Shown one piece after another: positions 17,781 through 26,580 of a stretch of 64,000 bases of DNA. Below the pieces are notes generated by a model. That model was not told the DNA's origin. It did no database searches and saw only the letters and a list, made by a program, of their open reading frames with translations. Both the position numbers and the translations under genes were made by a program. Numbering within the stretch: position 1 is the stretch's first letter; each line of letters starts with the position of its first letter. The stretch spans positions 124,001 through 188,000 of the forward strand of contig JADCLS010000008.1 of assembly GCA_026702845.1 (NCBI GenBank), in the 5' to 3' direction. This stretch comes from Candidatus Heimdallarchaeota archaeon (GTDB taxonomy: Archaea; Asgardarchaeota; Heimdallarchaeia; Heimdallarchaeales; Kariarchaeaceae).

Positions 17781-18416
17781 TTTCTCTCCACAATGTAAAC
17801 AGAATTCGGAATCAGAGGGTAATTCCTTTCCACATTTTACACAGAATACAGATACGGTACATTCACAAGAATCTGATGGTTTACCACATTGTTCACAGAA
17901 AGTAGCACAGGTACAATCAGAAGGTTTTTTCCCACACTCAGTGCAGAAAGTACTCGCTTTACCAAATAAAAGATTGGCAACTTTACTTCCACCTTTACTC
18001 AATTCTTTGAGTTGAGATGTGAAATGAGTATCTATATCATCAAGATCATCCTCTGATAATGAAATCAGCTTGAGCTTGTGCTTCATATAAAATTCGATTT
18101 TCTCCTGTTTTCTGACCCGATATTTTTCACCATCCTCGTTTTGTAATTTATCAAGTCCCCAATATTCCACATAGATATCAAATTCTGGTAAATAGTAATC
18201 ACAGATTACTTTCTCACCCCTAATATTGATTTCACGTTCATATTCGTAACGAATACCTTTGTTATGCAGGTAATCTGCAACAATTTTCTCCTTCTTTGAT
18301 TTCACTGTTTCTCCTTTCTCTGTTACAGATTCTTTTCCATAACTTACAGGTTTTTTCTCCTTAAAGTAGTAATACAGGATTACAATCACAATAATGAGTA
18401 CAATATAAATAATCAT
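17775..18416 (-). CDS. Membrane-anchored PD-(D/E)XK-like nuclease with three zinc ribbons
   Basis: A 213-residue protein with an N-terminal transmembrane helix (about residues 2-18). Residues 40-125 match small endonuclease-like domains: Glu43 in KEKIVADYL, Asp73 in ICDYYLPEFD and Glu84 in YVEYWG, i.e. D-X10-E-X-W rather than the standard E-X-K, then a helix and a strand (KLKLISL). Three consecutive CX2C-type clusters follow (C158/C161/C168/C170, C174/C177/C184/C186, C192/C195/C207/C210). The combination suggests a membrane-tethered DNA- or RNA-processing factor. Catalysis is uncertain because the usual Lys is replaced. Confidence 0.6.
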   Translation of the reverse strand: MIIYIVLIIVIVILYYYFKEKKPVSYGKESVTEKGETVKSKKEKIVADYLHNKGIRYEYEREINIRGEKVICDYYLPEFDIYVEYWGLDKLQNEDGEKYRVRKQEKIEFYMKHKLKLISLSEDDLDDIDTHFTSQLKELSKGGSKVANLLFGKASTFCTECGKKPSDCTCATFCEQCGKPSDSCECTVSVFCVKCGKELPSDSEFCLHCGEKL

Positions 18417-18534
18417 ACCCTAATTGTAGTAAATACCTATATTAAAGCTAATACGAATAATTTGAGAAATCGCATTTTTCTAGTAATAAATATTATATGA
18501 CTGGTGAAAATTGATATTGTAAGGCTGGAAAATT

Positions 18535-20079
18535 TTGAATTCACGAAGCATAACGTATGATGACCAATTTTTTGAATCCTATGCCAATTTACCTTCAATT
18601 AGGACTCCTAATGGTGGTAGAAAACTTGTAGATGACCCAGATTTGTGGTTTGCTTCCAAGATAAATGCCACTCTAAAAGGTACGAGTGCGTCTAGTGTCT
18701 ACTGGGATAAAAAGGAACAAGAAAGGGAAAAGCAACTAAAATTCATAAGGGGAGTTCGTAATCATTCATGGAATAGACAGCATATGGGTTCTCTTCTAGT
18801 TGCCGGGATAGATTATGAAACACAAACCTCTTCACTTGTTTCATCTGCATTTACCTTGGGAAAATTCTATAAAATGCAACAACAAACAAGGAGATCGGTT
18901 ATTCTTAAAGATGTCATTGAGACTGAAGCACTGAAGGATAATCAGGAGGTGAAATCCAATTTTGATGAGCGGTTTGCCTTTTACTGGGATATAGTAGATA
19001 ATCGAAAACGCAAAGTAAAGGGATTCGATCCTATTATTCAGGATGCATTTAAGATATTACCAGTATCAACCAAGACAAGGTTCTCAGGAACACTTGATCT
19101 AAGAACAGTGAAAGGATATACAAGATGGAGAAATATTGAGTACTTACCTTCACATGTCAGAAAGTTTGCTAGTAATATGCATCAGTCAACCTTAAATGAA
19201 TATCCTGAGATGTTCCAATCATTCAATTTGAGAACATCCAACAAGGAAAACGAGGCTATGTATGAAAGACAATTGTTGATGGCAGATAGGATTGGATCAG
19301 ATGACTTGATGGATGAACCCATGCTCTGGTATGCCGATCACAGCTTCCTACTACCTGAGAATAAGTATTTCAACAGAATATATATAGACTTTAAGATCAA
19401 GGAGATCTTGGATAAATCAAGTCCAGATGCCATGTTACTCGGATATTTCAATCCACTTGGTATCAAACTGGAAGATATAGTTGAAATGTTCAGAAACAAG
19501 GATGAGGAAAGCAAATCAGCGATTGAATTGGCCAGTTTTGCATTTATATCGAAAATTGATCTTTCAGGAGGTATTGATACCTGGAGGCATACCAGATCTA
19601 ATAGGATGGTACAACCCATCTATCATGCCTTAACGCATGGAAATGAAGTACTTATGCCTTCATTGTACAAGAAAAAAGAGGTCAGTGGCTCTGAGATTCC
19701 AGAGAAATTTATGGAGATGAGCAGGGAAGCATTGACCCTGTATCATTCACTATTGAAGGAGGGGATACCAGAGAAGGAAGCAATAAATGTGCTACCTCAC
19801 AATTTTGAGTTAATACAAGTGGAGATGATGGATATATTTGCCTATTTGAATATGATGGCCATTAGAACCTGTATTCATGCCAGACCTGATGTTCAGGACT
19901 GGGCCCGTGCATTGTTACGAGAAACTGGAAAAATCAAGGATTTTGAAGGTATCGATCGCTTATCTGACAGGGAAAATCTATTGGCAAGAGGATTGGTTTT
20001 TTCCTATTGCAGTGAACTTGGAAATTGCAAGAAATGTGGGAAAGATGTAATATACCTTCCAGATCCATTAGTTAAATGA
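18535..20079 (+). CDS. Tandem ThyX-like protein (flavin-dependent thymidylate synthase family)
   Basis: A 514-residue protein starting with TTG. It appears to contain two ThyX-like halves. In the first, residues 175-220 carry an LP, then TRF (181-183) and DLR (188-190), followed by a helix ending in a YP motif, matching the C-terminal half of ThyX. In the second, residues 350-365 hold WRHTRSNRMVQPIYHAL where ThyX has RHRx7S, then LP (420-421) and a long helix with R...H (LIQVEMMDIFAYL). The RHR motif is altered to RHT. A CX5CX2C site (C492, C498, C501) ends the protein. Normal ThyX is about 220-250 residues. FAD/dUMP activity is not assured. Confidence 0.6.
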   Translation: MNSRSITYDDQFFESYANLPSIRTPNGGRKLVDDPDLWFASKINATLKGTSASSVYWDKKEQEREKQLKFIRGVRNHSWNRQHMGSLLVAGIDYETQTSSLVSSAFTLGKFYKMQQQTRRSVILKDVIETEALKDNQEVKSNFDERFAFYWDIVDNRKRKVKGFDPIIQDAFKILPVSTKTRFSGTLDLRTVKGYTRWRNIEYLPSHVRKFASNMHQSTLNEYPEMFQSFNLRTSNKENEAMYERQLLMADRIGSDDLMDEPMLWYADHSFLLPENKYFNRIYIDFKIKEILDKSSPDAMLLGYFNPLGIKLEDIVEMFRNKDEESKSAIELASFAFISKIDLSGGIDTWRHTRSNRMVQPIYHALTHGNEVLMPSLYKKKEVSGSEIPEKFMEMSREALTLYHSLLKEGIPEKEAINVLPHNFELIQVEMMDIFAYLNMMAIRTCIHARPDVQDWARALLRETGKIKDFEGIDRLSDRENLLARGLVFSYCSELGNCKKCGKDVIYLPDPLVK

Positions 20080-20171
20080 TTGAATCGATTGATTCATAAA
20101 AAATTTTGCTAAAGCATCATGAGAATAATTTTGTACTCATATTTTAGAATGAATGCTTGAGAATCTCTATA

Positions 20172-23100
20172 TTACGTGTATCCTTTCATTTTCCGAAGAA
20201 CAGGCACCATAATAGGTATAAGAATGAGCAGTTCTAATCCCAGGAATGGTGTTTCTGAATTTTCCGATTCTGAGGTAGGATCAGCAAAAACTGAGTAATC
20301 ATCAAAATTGAAGTAATAATGAACTGTGATGGAATTGTTTCTGGTATCAGAAACTGATATTGCCAAATCATAGATATGAGAGTCCACCTCATCGAAATCT
20401 CTGGGGTTCATGAATAACAGGGATAATACCTGATCACTTGACCTGTATGACAGGTTGACATCTTCACTAAGGTTCTCTCCATCTAGTTTAATGGAGAAAT
20501 AGTTCTTCTTGATTTCAGAGACAGTGTCATTAACAAAAAATTTGAGGAAGAAGGAGGATGTAGGCCGATCAAATGTTGTTCTATTTGCATTTGCTGGGTT
20601 AGTGTAGATATTTGGTGGGTTCCTATCCAAAAATAATTCCCAATGTGCATACTCCTCATCACTTCCAGTTATGATGCTATAATGGCCATCTCCTGTTAAG
20701 GCTAGATTAAATGACCAGATATTATCAGCTACGAGTTGAGGGGTGATGGTTTTCCCAGCAATTAAATCTGTATCAATCAGTGTTATAGTAGGTACTGAAG
20801 TGATATCTTGGCCATTGTTTCGGATCTTAAAGGTCCCTGATATGGATTCATCTGTGTATTCAGAAGACAGAAATTTCACTTGATATTCAGAATTCAGCCA
20901 ATTAAGTACTCTGAGTATGAAATCAGCACCATCTTCACGGAGAACACTATCACCATTTATGGCTTGATTACCAAACCATGCATGTGTACTTGAAACAAGT
21001 ACTCGCCCTCCATTGATGATATCATTAAACGCCATAGTTGCTTTTCCACTTGCTGTTTCTGCCAGTACATTTGCAGATCCAGATACGGTGAGTGAATTAC
21101 CAAAATGAGGGATTTTTGAGAATTTACCGACTAAACCCGTGACATTCTTTAAAGTAGCATAATTTTCTATTTCTCCGTCTTTCACAGCAACTTCAGAAGC
21201 TTGAATGTCAAATTTACCAAGTAATTTGTTAATTTCGGACATTTGCCCACCCACTGTCACTTCATAATCTTCATATTCAATTAGACCCTCAAAATCAACA
21301 AACAATGAACCTCCGGCATTAACAAAACTTTCTATGGCATTGATCTCAGATTCCAATAGTGGGAAGAAATTCATCTCCATCTCTAATGGGTTGGTTACCC
21401 ATAATATATCAGCATCTGATAATGTTGTCTCTGAGATCTCCTCATAAAGGGGTTCGATCCAGTAGCCAGAGCCATATACAAGATTCATGAATTCATAGGT
21501 CATGAAACCACCATAACCAGTTCCACCAACCTCATCATATGCTGTATGTCTGAGATCCATCAATATTTTACCCTTCGCAGGTGGAGTAACGGTTATTTGA
21601 TATTGTGCGGTCATCTTAGCTTTAGATCCCAATTTTATCACCAACTCTCCTGAATATACTCCTTGAGCCTTTCCAATGGTATTGACATGTAAATCCAGCA
21701 CTTTATTGTAACTTTGCTCATCGAGTTGAGTTGAATCAAAACTTAGAATTTCAGCTAGAGATCCAGTTATTTGGACAATTGTCTCATCCATATGAGATGA
21801 AAATAAGGAGAAAGGAATATCCATTTCCAGTTCCTTGAAGACCTTTTTATATATGGTAGTTGGAGAAATATCCAATCTGGGTGACATATCTATCGCATAT
21901 GGTACTCCATCTGCACCTACCTCACCTTGATCAAATTGATTCTTTAAATTCATGAATGTTGCATAAGCATTCAATACCCCCTTTCCTTGCACAATCTCAG
22001 TCTCACCTAGCGAGGTGGCATTATTCAACAGAGCAGCCTTAATGGCACCAGGATTATAAGGTATTCCATTCTGGTTCAATGCCGAAATAATTGTTGCAAT
22101 CGCACCTGCTGTCAAGGGAGAGGAAAAACTAGTTCCATCTATGGGACCATATCCACCACCAAGCTGGGTGGTTACAACATCTTGTCCAGGAGCGAGAACA
22201 TCTGGTTTGATTGATAATCCTGGCGCGGGACCACGAGATGAGAAGGAAGTTACATCCATATTGTATGAAATAGCTCCAGCGGTGATTGTATCTACTAAAT
22301 CAGCAGGAGTGAAGATGGTATTTTCACTAGGTCCTGAATTACCAGCACTTGATACGAAGATCATGCCTGCATCAACTATCCTTTTGATTAGAGGGGCAAA
22401 TTCTAATCCCAGGCCCCAACCTCCCCATGAGGCATTTATTACATCAATGGTCTCATTTTGTGCCAGAAGCCACTCAAATCCCCCTAAGTAATCTCCCACT
22501 ACAGCTTGACCCTCACCACATCCCAATTCAACAGAGATTATTTTAGAACCAAAAGCCATACCTCTCAGGTTAGGATCGTAAGATCCATTGGTTACTTTTC
22601 CTGTCGATGCAATATTCCCACTAACTGGAGTACCATGATCCTTACAGGGCAAGTATCCTTCTTCTGAAACACTATAACGTTGCAATACCTGACCACTAAG
22701 ACCTGGATGATCTGCCTGCACACCATTATCATATACTCCTACAACAACCCCGGAACCATTATAGTTTAAATCCCATAATGGGCTAACCCCAAGAATATCT
22801 GCATCATCAAAACCATTATTGAGTGAAATTGAGGATGTAAGTGGAAGATGTTTAGTCTCGAATTGTTGCTTCTCATAAGCCGAGTAGGGGAATATCCTGC
22901 TTTTGAACCTATCTCCTAAAATTGAATATTCATTACCTTTCAATTCAACAACAACAGCTTGTAATAATTCATAGGTTCGTAATGTATCCATTTTTTTCAG
23001 ATCTATGAATTCATGATCATTATCAGCAAAGATAACATACTGTGTAAGTGTACGCTCAACGGGCAAGTTAATAGCAGATGCATCTTCATTTATTTCTACT

Positions 23101-23228
23101 AATGTAGGCTGAAACTGCAGTAAATCCGAAATTGGACCTGTATCACTTGTTGTCTGGCTTGTAGTAGCAGGAACTACAAACAATAAAATTAACAACATCA
23201 TATAAGATATTTTTTGTCTATATTGCAC
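20172..23228 (-). CDS. Secreted subtilisin-like serine protease, C-terminal membrane anchor
   Basis: A 1018-residue S8 peptidase. An N-terminal signal peptide (about 1-24) is followed by a propeptide-like region. The triad is visible: Asp167 (GVYDNGVQ), His198 (KDHGTPVSG) and Ser367 (DGTSFSSP), with oxyanion Asn297 (SSAGNSGP). After the protease come beta-rich domains and, near residues 555-650, an alpha/beta region ending VNAGGSLFVDFEG that resembles GATase-1/GldG-like domains. The protein ends with a hydrophobic helix followed by LRKMKGYT, a C-terminal membrane anchor that may be a sorting signal. It is probably displayed on the cell surface. A TATA-like element lies about 27 bases upstream. 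Confidence 0.9.
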   Translation of the reverse strand: MQYRQKISYMMLLILLFVVPATTSQTTSDTGPISDLLQFQPTLVEINEDASAINLPVERTLTQYVIFADNDHEFIDLKKMDTLRTYELLQAVVVELKGNEYSILGDRFKSRIFPYSAYEKQQFETKHLPLTSSISLNNGFDDADILGVSPLWDLNYNGSGVVVGVYDNGVQADHPGLSGQVLQRYSVSEEGYLPCKDHGTPVSGNIASTGKVTNGSYDPNLRGMAFGSKIISVELGCGEGQAVVGDYLGGFEWLLAQNETIDVINASWGGWGLGLEFAPLIKRIVDAGMIFVSSAGNSGPSENTIFTPADLVDTITAGAISYNMDVTSFSSRGPAPGLSIKPDVLAPGQDVVTTQLGGGYGPIDGTSFSSPLTAGAIATIISALNQNGIPYNPGAIKAALLNNATSLGETEIVQGKGVLNAYATFMNLKNQFDQGEVGADGVPYAIDMSPRLDISPTTIYKKVFKELEMDIPFSLFSSHMDETIVQITGSLAEILSFDSTQLDEQSYNKVLDLHVNTIGKAQGVYSGELVIKLGSKAKMTAQYQITVTPPAKGKILMDLRHTAYDEVGGTGYGGFMTYEFMNLVYGSGYWIEPLYEEISETTLSDADILWVTNPLEMEMNFFPLLESEINAIESFVNAGGSLFVDFEGLIEYEDYEVTVGGQMSEINKLLGKFDIQASEVAVKDGEIENYATLKNVTGLVGKFSKIPHFGNSLTVSGSANVLAETASGKATMAFNDIINGGRVLVSSTHAWFGNQAINGDSVLREDGADFILRVLNWLNSEYQVKFLSSEYTDESISGTFKIRNNGQDITSVPTITLIDTDLIAGKTITPQLVADNIWSFNLALTGDGHYSIITGSDEEYAHWELFLDRNPPNIYTNPANANRTTFDRPTSSFFLKFFVNDTVSEIKKNYFSIKLDGENLSEDVNLSYRSSDQVLSLLFMNPRDFDEVDSHIYDLAISVSDTRNNSITVHYYFNFDDYSVFADPTSESENSETPFLGLELLILIPIMVPVLRKMKGYT

Positions 23229-23322
23229 AAGGCAAGTATCTTTTGAACTCTTAAAATACTATCTATCAAAACTTTTAATCAATCGGTTTATACTTGATAA
23301 TCGTAAGGAGGAGTACGTTGAA

Positions 23323-24150
23323 CTATTTTCTATCATTAAGGTACGCAAATGATCGCATGGAAGTATTACCATAATAAAATTGGTCAAAAATTGTCGAGAT
23401 AACATCTTTCTTTAGTTTTGTTCCAAATAAAAAGTACAAAGGATCCAATCTATTCATGTCAATCTTATCACCATGTGGTGCATGCTTTTTAATATCAAAC
23501 AGTAGATCAAAATCATCTAGAAAACTCTTCTCCTTAATCCAATTATCTAATTGTTCAGCCCAATCATCAGTATCCTGGATTTTGGCATCCATATCATACT
23601 TATTCTCATCAAAAACGGTGTTTCCAACAACAATAATCATTACACCCATCCGTCTTAGATCAGCCAATGATTTCCCGATTTTGAATAATTCTTTAGGTGA
23701 TGACTTCTTAGGTAGTGACATCTGCACAATGGGTACATCCATATCTGGATAAGCAACATACAATGGAACCCATGCCCCTTTATCAAGTCCTCTTTCTTGA
23801 TTTATCTCTGATTTGATTTTATTATCAGCTAATAGGTTTTTAATCGAGTTGGCTAGTTCAACATTCCCTGCACAGGGATAGGTGAGTACCCTAAGTGTAT
23901 CAGGTCCTCCCTCAAAATCATAGATCAAATCTGGATATGGAGCCCCTGTAATCTCAATATGTTTTGTTCTCCAGAATGGAGAGACAATGAGTATTGATCG
24001 GGGATACGGAATAGTACCTAGAAAATCAGTAATAGATTCATTATACTCATCAAAATCAATAGCCTGCATGGGAGATCCAAAGGCAAAAAAAACTGATGGT
24101 GAGACGATTAGATCTGAATCGTATGAACTCATTACATCTTCGGATAACAT
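23323..24150 (-). CDS. DODA/LigB-type extradiol dioxygenase family protein without metal ligands
   Basis: A 275-residue protein with the overall pattern of the 4,5-DOPA extradiol dioxygenase family: a GSPM block, SPFW, LIYDFEG, YPCAG, RGLDKGAWVPL, VQMSL and a final LDPLYFLFG. In active members the metal ligands are His in HGSPM, SAHW, LDHGAW and a later Ser/Thr-His. Here these are Phe24, Phe59, Lys124 and Phe180. With all ligand positions changed it cannot bind metal as the family does and is likely a pseudoenzyme with a binding or structural role. Its ATG has a purine-rich AGGAGCA upstream. It is a single gene between the subtilase and glycerol-3-phosphate dehydrogenase genes. Confidence 0.75.
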   Translation of the reverse strand: MLSEDVMSSYDSDLIVSPSVFFAFGSPMQAIDFDEYNESITDFLGTIPYPRSILIVSPFWRTKHIEITGAPYPDLIYDFEGGPDTLRVLTYPCAGNVELANSIKNLLADNKIKSEINQERGLDKGAWVPLYVAYPDMDVPIVQMSLPKKSSPKELFKIGKSLADLRRMGVMIIVVGNTVFDENKYDMDAKIQDTDDWAEQLDNWIKEKSFLDDFDLLFDIKKHAPHGDKIDMNRLDPLYFLFGTKLKKDVISTIFDQFYYGNTSMRSFAYLNDRK

Positions 24151-24239
24151 GTTGTTATGCTCCTAAAAAATACAAGATAGATAAATCTCTTGACAGACTA
24201 GGCTATTGATTGTAATATTTAACCAACTGAATTCGTATA

Positions 24240-25874
24240 TTATTTTGGAATTGCTACATACTTTTCGATATACTCAATGGTTTCCTCAGTCATTTTCTTT
24301 ATTGTTTGCTCATCCCAATCATGTTCTCCAGCCATCAAGGAAACAACTCGCGCCAGCACTGGCTTACCATTATCTCTTTCAAGCATAATCGGAGTACGAC
24401 GTCTTAAAAAGTCCACAGGATGCATACACATCTCATATCTGCAACTATAGTGCACCTGGGCCTCTAACCAGGGATTATTCGGGCTTAGAGGAGTGGTTCC
24501 AATTTCTTTCAATATCATCTCAAATATGGGTAATTCTGAACCATACCATCTAACCAACATATCTGCTGTTGGATCAGAGATCTCATACTCTGTGATGAGA
24601 CGATTTTTTTCTTTCTGATAGAATTCCGACCAATTATCTATATCTCCGCTGAATAGGGGCATGGTATCAGTTACACACTTATGACTACGACCAGGTACCT
24701 GTAACATCTTTTTAATCAGCTTATCCACAACCTGTTTGGCCATTACACGTGCAGTTGTTAGTTTTCCTCCAAATACGGTGAGAACATTATTTTGAATATT
24801 TATCGTATGCTCACGTGATGTCTTCCTTTCATCGGCTCCCTCCATGTAAACTAAAGGTCGTACACCAATGAATGATGATAAGACATCATCCTCAGTAAAT
24901 TTTGCCTTTGGAAAAATTTTGTTCACTGCTGAGAGAATATACTCAATATCTTCCTCTGATGATCGAATATCATCTGGATCTCCAGGATAATCAACATCTG
25001 TGGTTCCTGCTAGAACTTTATTATTAATTCGTGGTATAAGAAATATCGGACGACCATCTTCATTGATAAGTAGAGTTGAGTAAGGTAGTTCCATCTTCTG
25101 TTCCAAGAGGATATGCGATCCACGAGTTAATCGCAATCTAGCAGTTTTTGAGAAATCTTTTCCACGTTCTTCAATTCTTTCTGTCCAAGGTCCACCACTA
25201 ATCACCATTGTTTTGGCCTTGATGATGTATGTAGCTCCAGTAAGCTCATCAGAAGCATTGACAACCACCGTTTCACCAGTATCTTCCCAATCATTGGCTT
25301 TGAAGTAATTCAAAGCAACAGCACCTCCTGCAATGGCTGATTGAATGTTTATCAAAGTCCAACGAGAATCATCTGTCTTGACATCTTGATATGTGGCACC
25401 ACCCTTGATCTCAGCATTGGTAAGTAAGGGCATGTGCTCTTGAATTTTTTTCTTACTGAGCATCTTATGTTTTCCAATTTGTTTGGGAAATGCCAGTGCA
25501 TCATAGGCAAACAGAGCCAATTTGAGCATAAATACACTATCCTTATTCCAAGTATAGAGAGGAACCACAAATGTCATAGTTTCAGCCATATTTGGTGCTG
25601 TCTCTATGGCAACCTTTCTCTCCAGTGCAGCCTCTCTCACAAGCATAAATTCGTAATTCTTTAAATAACGAAGACCGCCATGGATCATTTTTGAGGTCAT
25701 GGAAGATGTACCAGAGGCAAAATCCATTTTTTCCAAAAGACATACTTTCAATCCTCTTAGTACTGAATCACGGGCAACACAAGCACCAGTAATCCCTCCT
25801 CCTATAATAACCACATCAAATTCCTCTGAGAGCCGATTTTTTAACTCATCACGACTTGGGATAAGATTTTCCAT
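24240..25874 (-). CDS. glpD: FAD-dependent glycerol-3-phosphate dehydrogenase
   Basis: A 544-residue flavoprotein. The dinucleotide fold GGGITGACVARD starts at residue 25, followed by GLKVCLLEKMDFASGTSS, then MIHGGLRYL, hallmarks of GlpD/GlpA. The C-terminal helical domain (about residues 400-540) contains VSLMAGEHDW and the typical cap. It oxidises sn-glycerol-3-phosphate to dihydroxyacetone phosphate with electrons passed to a quinone or other carrier. No glpK or glpF is nearby. In an archaeon whose lipids are built on glycerol-1-phosphate this would serve glycerol or bacterial-type glycerophosphodiester catabolism. A TATA-like element is at 25895-25903. Confidence 0.9.
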   Translation of the reverse strand: MENLIPSRDELKNRLSEEFDVVIIGGGITGACVARDSVLRGLKVCLLEKMDFASGTSSMTSKMIHGGLRYLKNYEFMLVREAALERKVAIETAPNMAETMTFVVPLYTWNKDSVFMLKLALFAYDALAFPKQIGKHKMLSKKKIQEHMPLLTNAEIKGGATYQDVKTDDSRWTLINIQSAIAGGAVALNYFKANDWEDTGETVVVNASDELTGATYIIKAKTMVISGGPWTERIEERGKDFSKTARLRLTRGSHILLEQKMELPYSTLLINEDGRPIFLIPRINNKVLAGTTDVDYPGDPDDIRSSEEDIEYILSAVNKIFPKAKFTEDDVLSSFIGVRPLVYMEGADERKTSREHTINIQNNVLTVFGGKLTTARVMAKQVVDKLIKKMLQVPGRSHKCVTDTMPLFSGDIDNWSEFYQKEKNRLITEYEISDPTADMLVRWYGSELPIFEMILKEIGTTPLSPNNPWLEAQVHYSCRYEMCMHPVDFLRRRTPIMLERDNGKPVLARVVSLMAGEHDWDEQTIKKMTEETIEYIEKYVAIPK

Positions 25875-25894
25875 AGTTAATTCAATGAACCCAT

Positions 25895-25903
25895 GTATTT
25901 AGA
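25895..25903 (-). promoter_or_regulatory. TATA-like element of glpD
   Basis: On the minus strand the sequence CTAAATAC is centred about 25 bases before the ATG at 25874, matching the leaderless spacing seen elsewhere in the window. Confidence 0.35.
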
Positions 25904-26170
25904 GTTATCAACTGTAGCATAAACACTTGAGGGAATTTTCTTATAAAATGAGGTAATTATCGCTAAGTAATATTCAGATAGTTCTAAAGTTTATATATCT
26001 ATTCCAATCATTTTTCCCCTCTGAACTAGAAAATTTAGAACAGAGCTTGCTAAAATCTAATTTATGAGCTTGGTGTCATGATTGTCAGTAAAGAAATGAT
26101 AAATAAAGTGAAACTATCGAGAAAACTATACTTGCTACATGATTTCTTACAACTTCACCTTAGCTATGAC

Positions 26171-26178
26171 TTATAAAT
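26171..26178 (+). promoter_or_regulatory. TATA-like element of the IscA-like gene
   Basis: TTATAAAT is a good TATA match. It lies only 16 bases before the first ATG (26191) but about 28 bases before the in-frame ATG at 26203, which argues that the second ATG is the true start of a leaderless message. Confidence 0.45.
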
Positions 26179-26202
26179 GATAAAATAATAATGAAAATTA
26201 TG

Positions 26203-26580
26203 TCAATTGAAATTAAATCATTAATTGTTTCAATCACCGAAGGTGCATCCGAGCAAATAAGAAACATTCTAGCATCACAAGAGCTTACTGATCTTTTCCT
26301 TAGAATTTATGTTCAAGGAGGTTGTTCTGGTATCGGTTTTGGTATGGCTTTGGATAACAAACCCATTGATGGTGATACAGAATATATGTTTGATGACATA
26401 AAAGTAGTGGTCGATCGTAATTCCCTACCATATGTCAATGGTGCAGAAGTAGATTTCACTACTGAAAATGGGAAAACTGGGTTTAGAATAACTAACCCCA
26501 ATGTTGACTTAAGTGCAGGCAGCTGTGGATCAGGATCATGTGGTACTGGTGGGGGCTGTGGATCCGGTTGTTCTTGCTAA
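26203..26580 (+). CDS. IscA/HesB-like Fe-S carrier with Gly/Cys-rich tail
   Basis: An A-type iron-sulfur carrier-like protein. I take the ATG at 26203 (MSIEIKS) over 26191 because of the TATA spacing. The core matches IscA/ErpA: a first helix ITEGASEQI, then VQGGCSGIGF with the conserved Cys (Cys45 counted from 26191), and a NPNVDLSAGS region near the end where IscA has its CGC motif. Instead of CGCG the protein ends with a 19-residue tail of Gly, Ser and five Cys (SCGSGSCGTGGGCGSGCSC), which could bind extra metal or clusters. Its stop overlaps the stop of the convergent nadC by four bases. Confidence 0.85.
   Translation, partial: SIEIKSLIVSITEGASEQIRNILASQELTDLFLRIYVQGGCSGIGFGMALDNKPIDGDTEYMFDDIKVVVDRNSLPYVNGAEVDFTTENGKTGFRITNPNVDLSAGSCGSGSCGTGGGCGSGCSC

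Larger units (their letters stand above)
25875..26190. other. 316-base intergenic region between divergent genes
   Basis: No confident gene. It holds the presumed promoters of the divergent glpD (TATA-like 25895-25903, minus) and IscA-like (26171-26178, plus) genes and a strong extra TATA-like string GTTTATATATCT at 25989-26000 on the plus strand with no obvious downstream gene. A 32-codon reading frame at 26078-26176 is probably chance. Short AT-rich text dominates; no tRNA, stem-loop or repeat is evident. Confidence 0.55.

Noticed and set aside
22141..22491. Plus-strand frame of about 116 codons inside the subtilase
   Set aside because: Antisense shadow of the protease domain, with no protein-like pattern.
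26078..26176. 32-codon small frame upstream of the IscA-like gene
   Set aside because: Too short to support, without ribosome site, and it overlaps the likely TATA element of the next gene.
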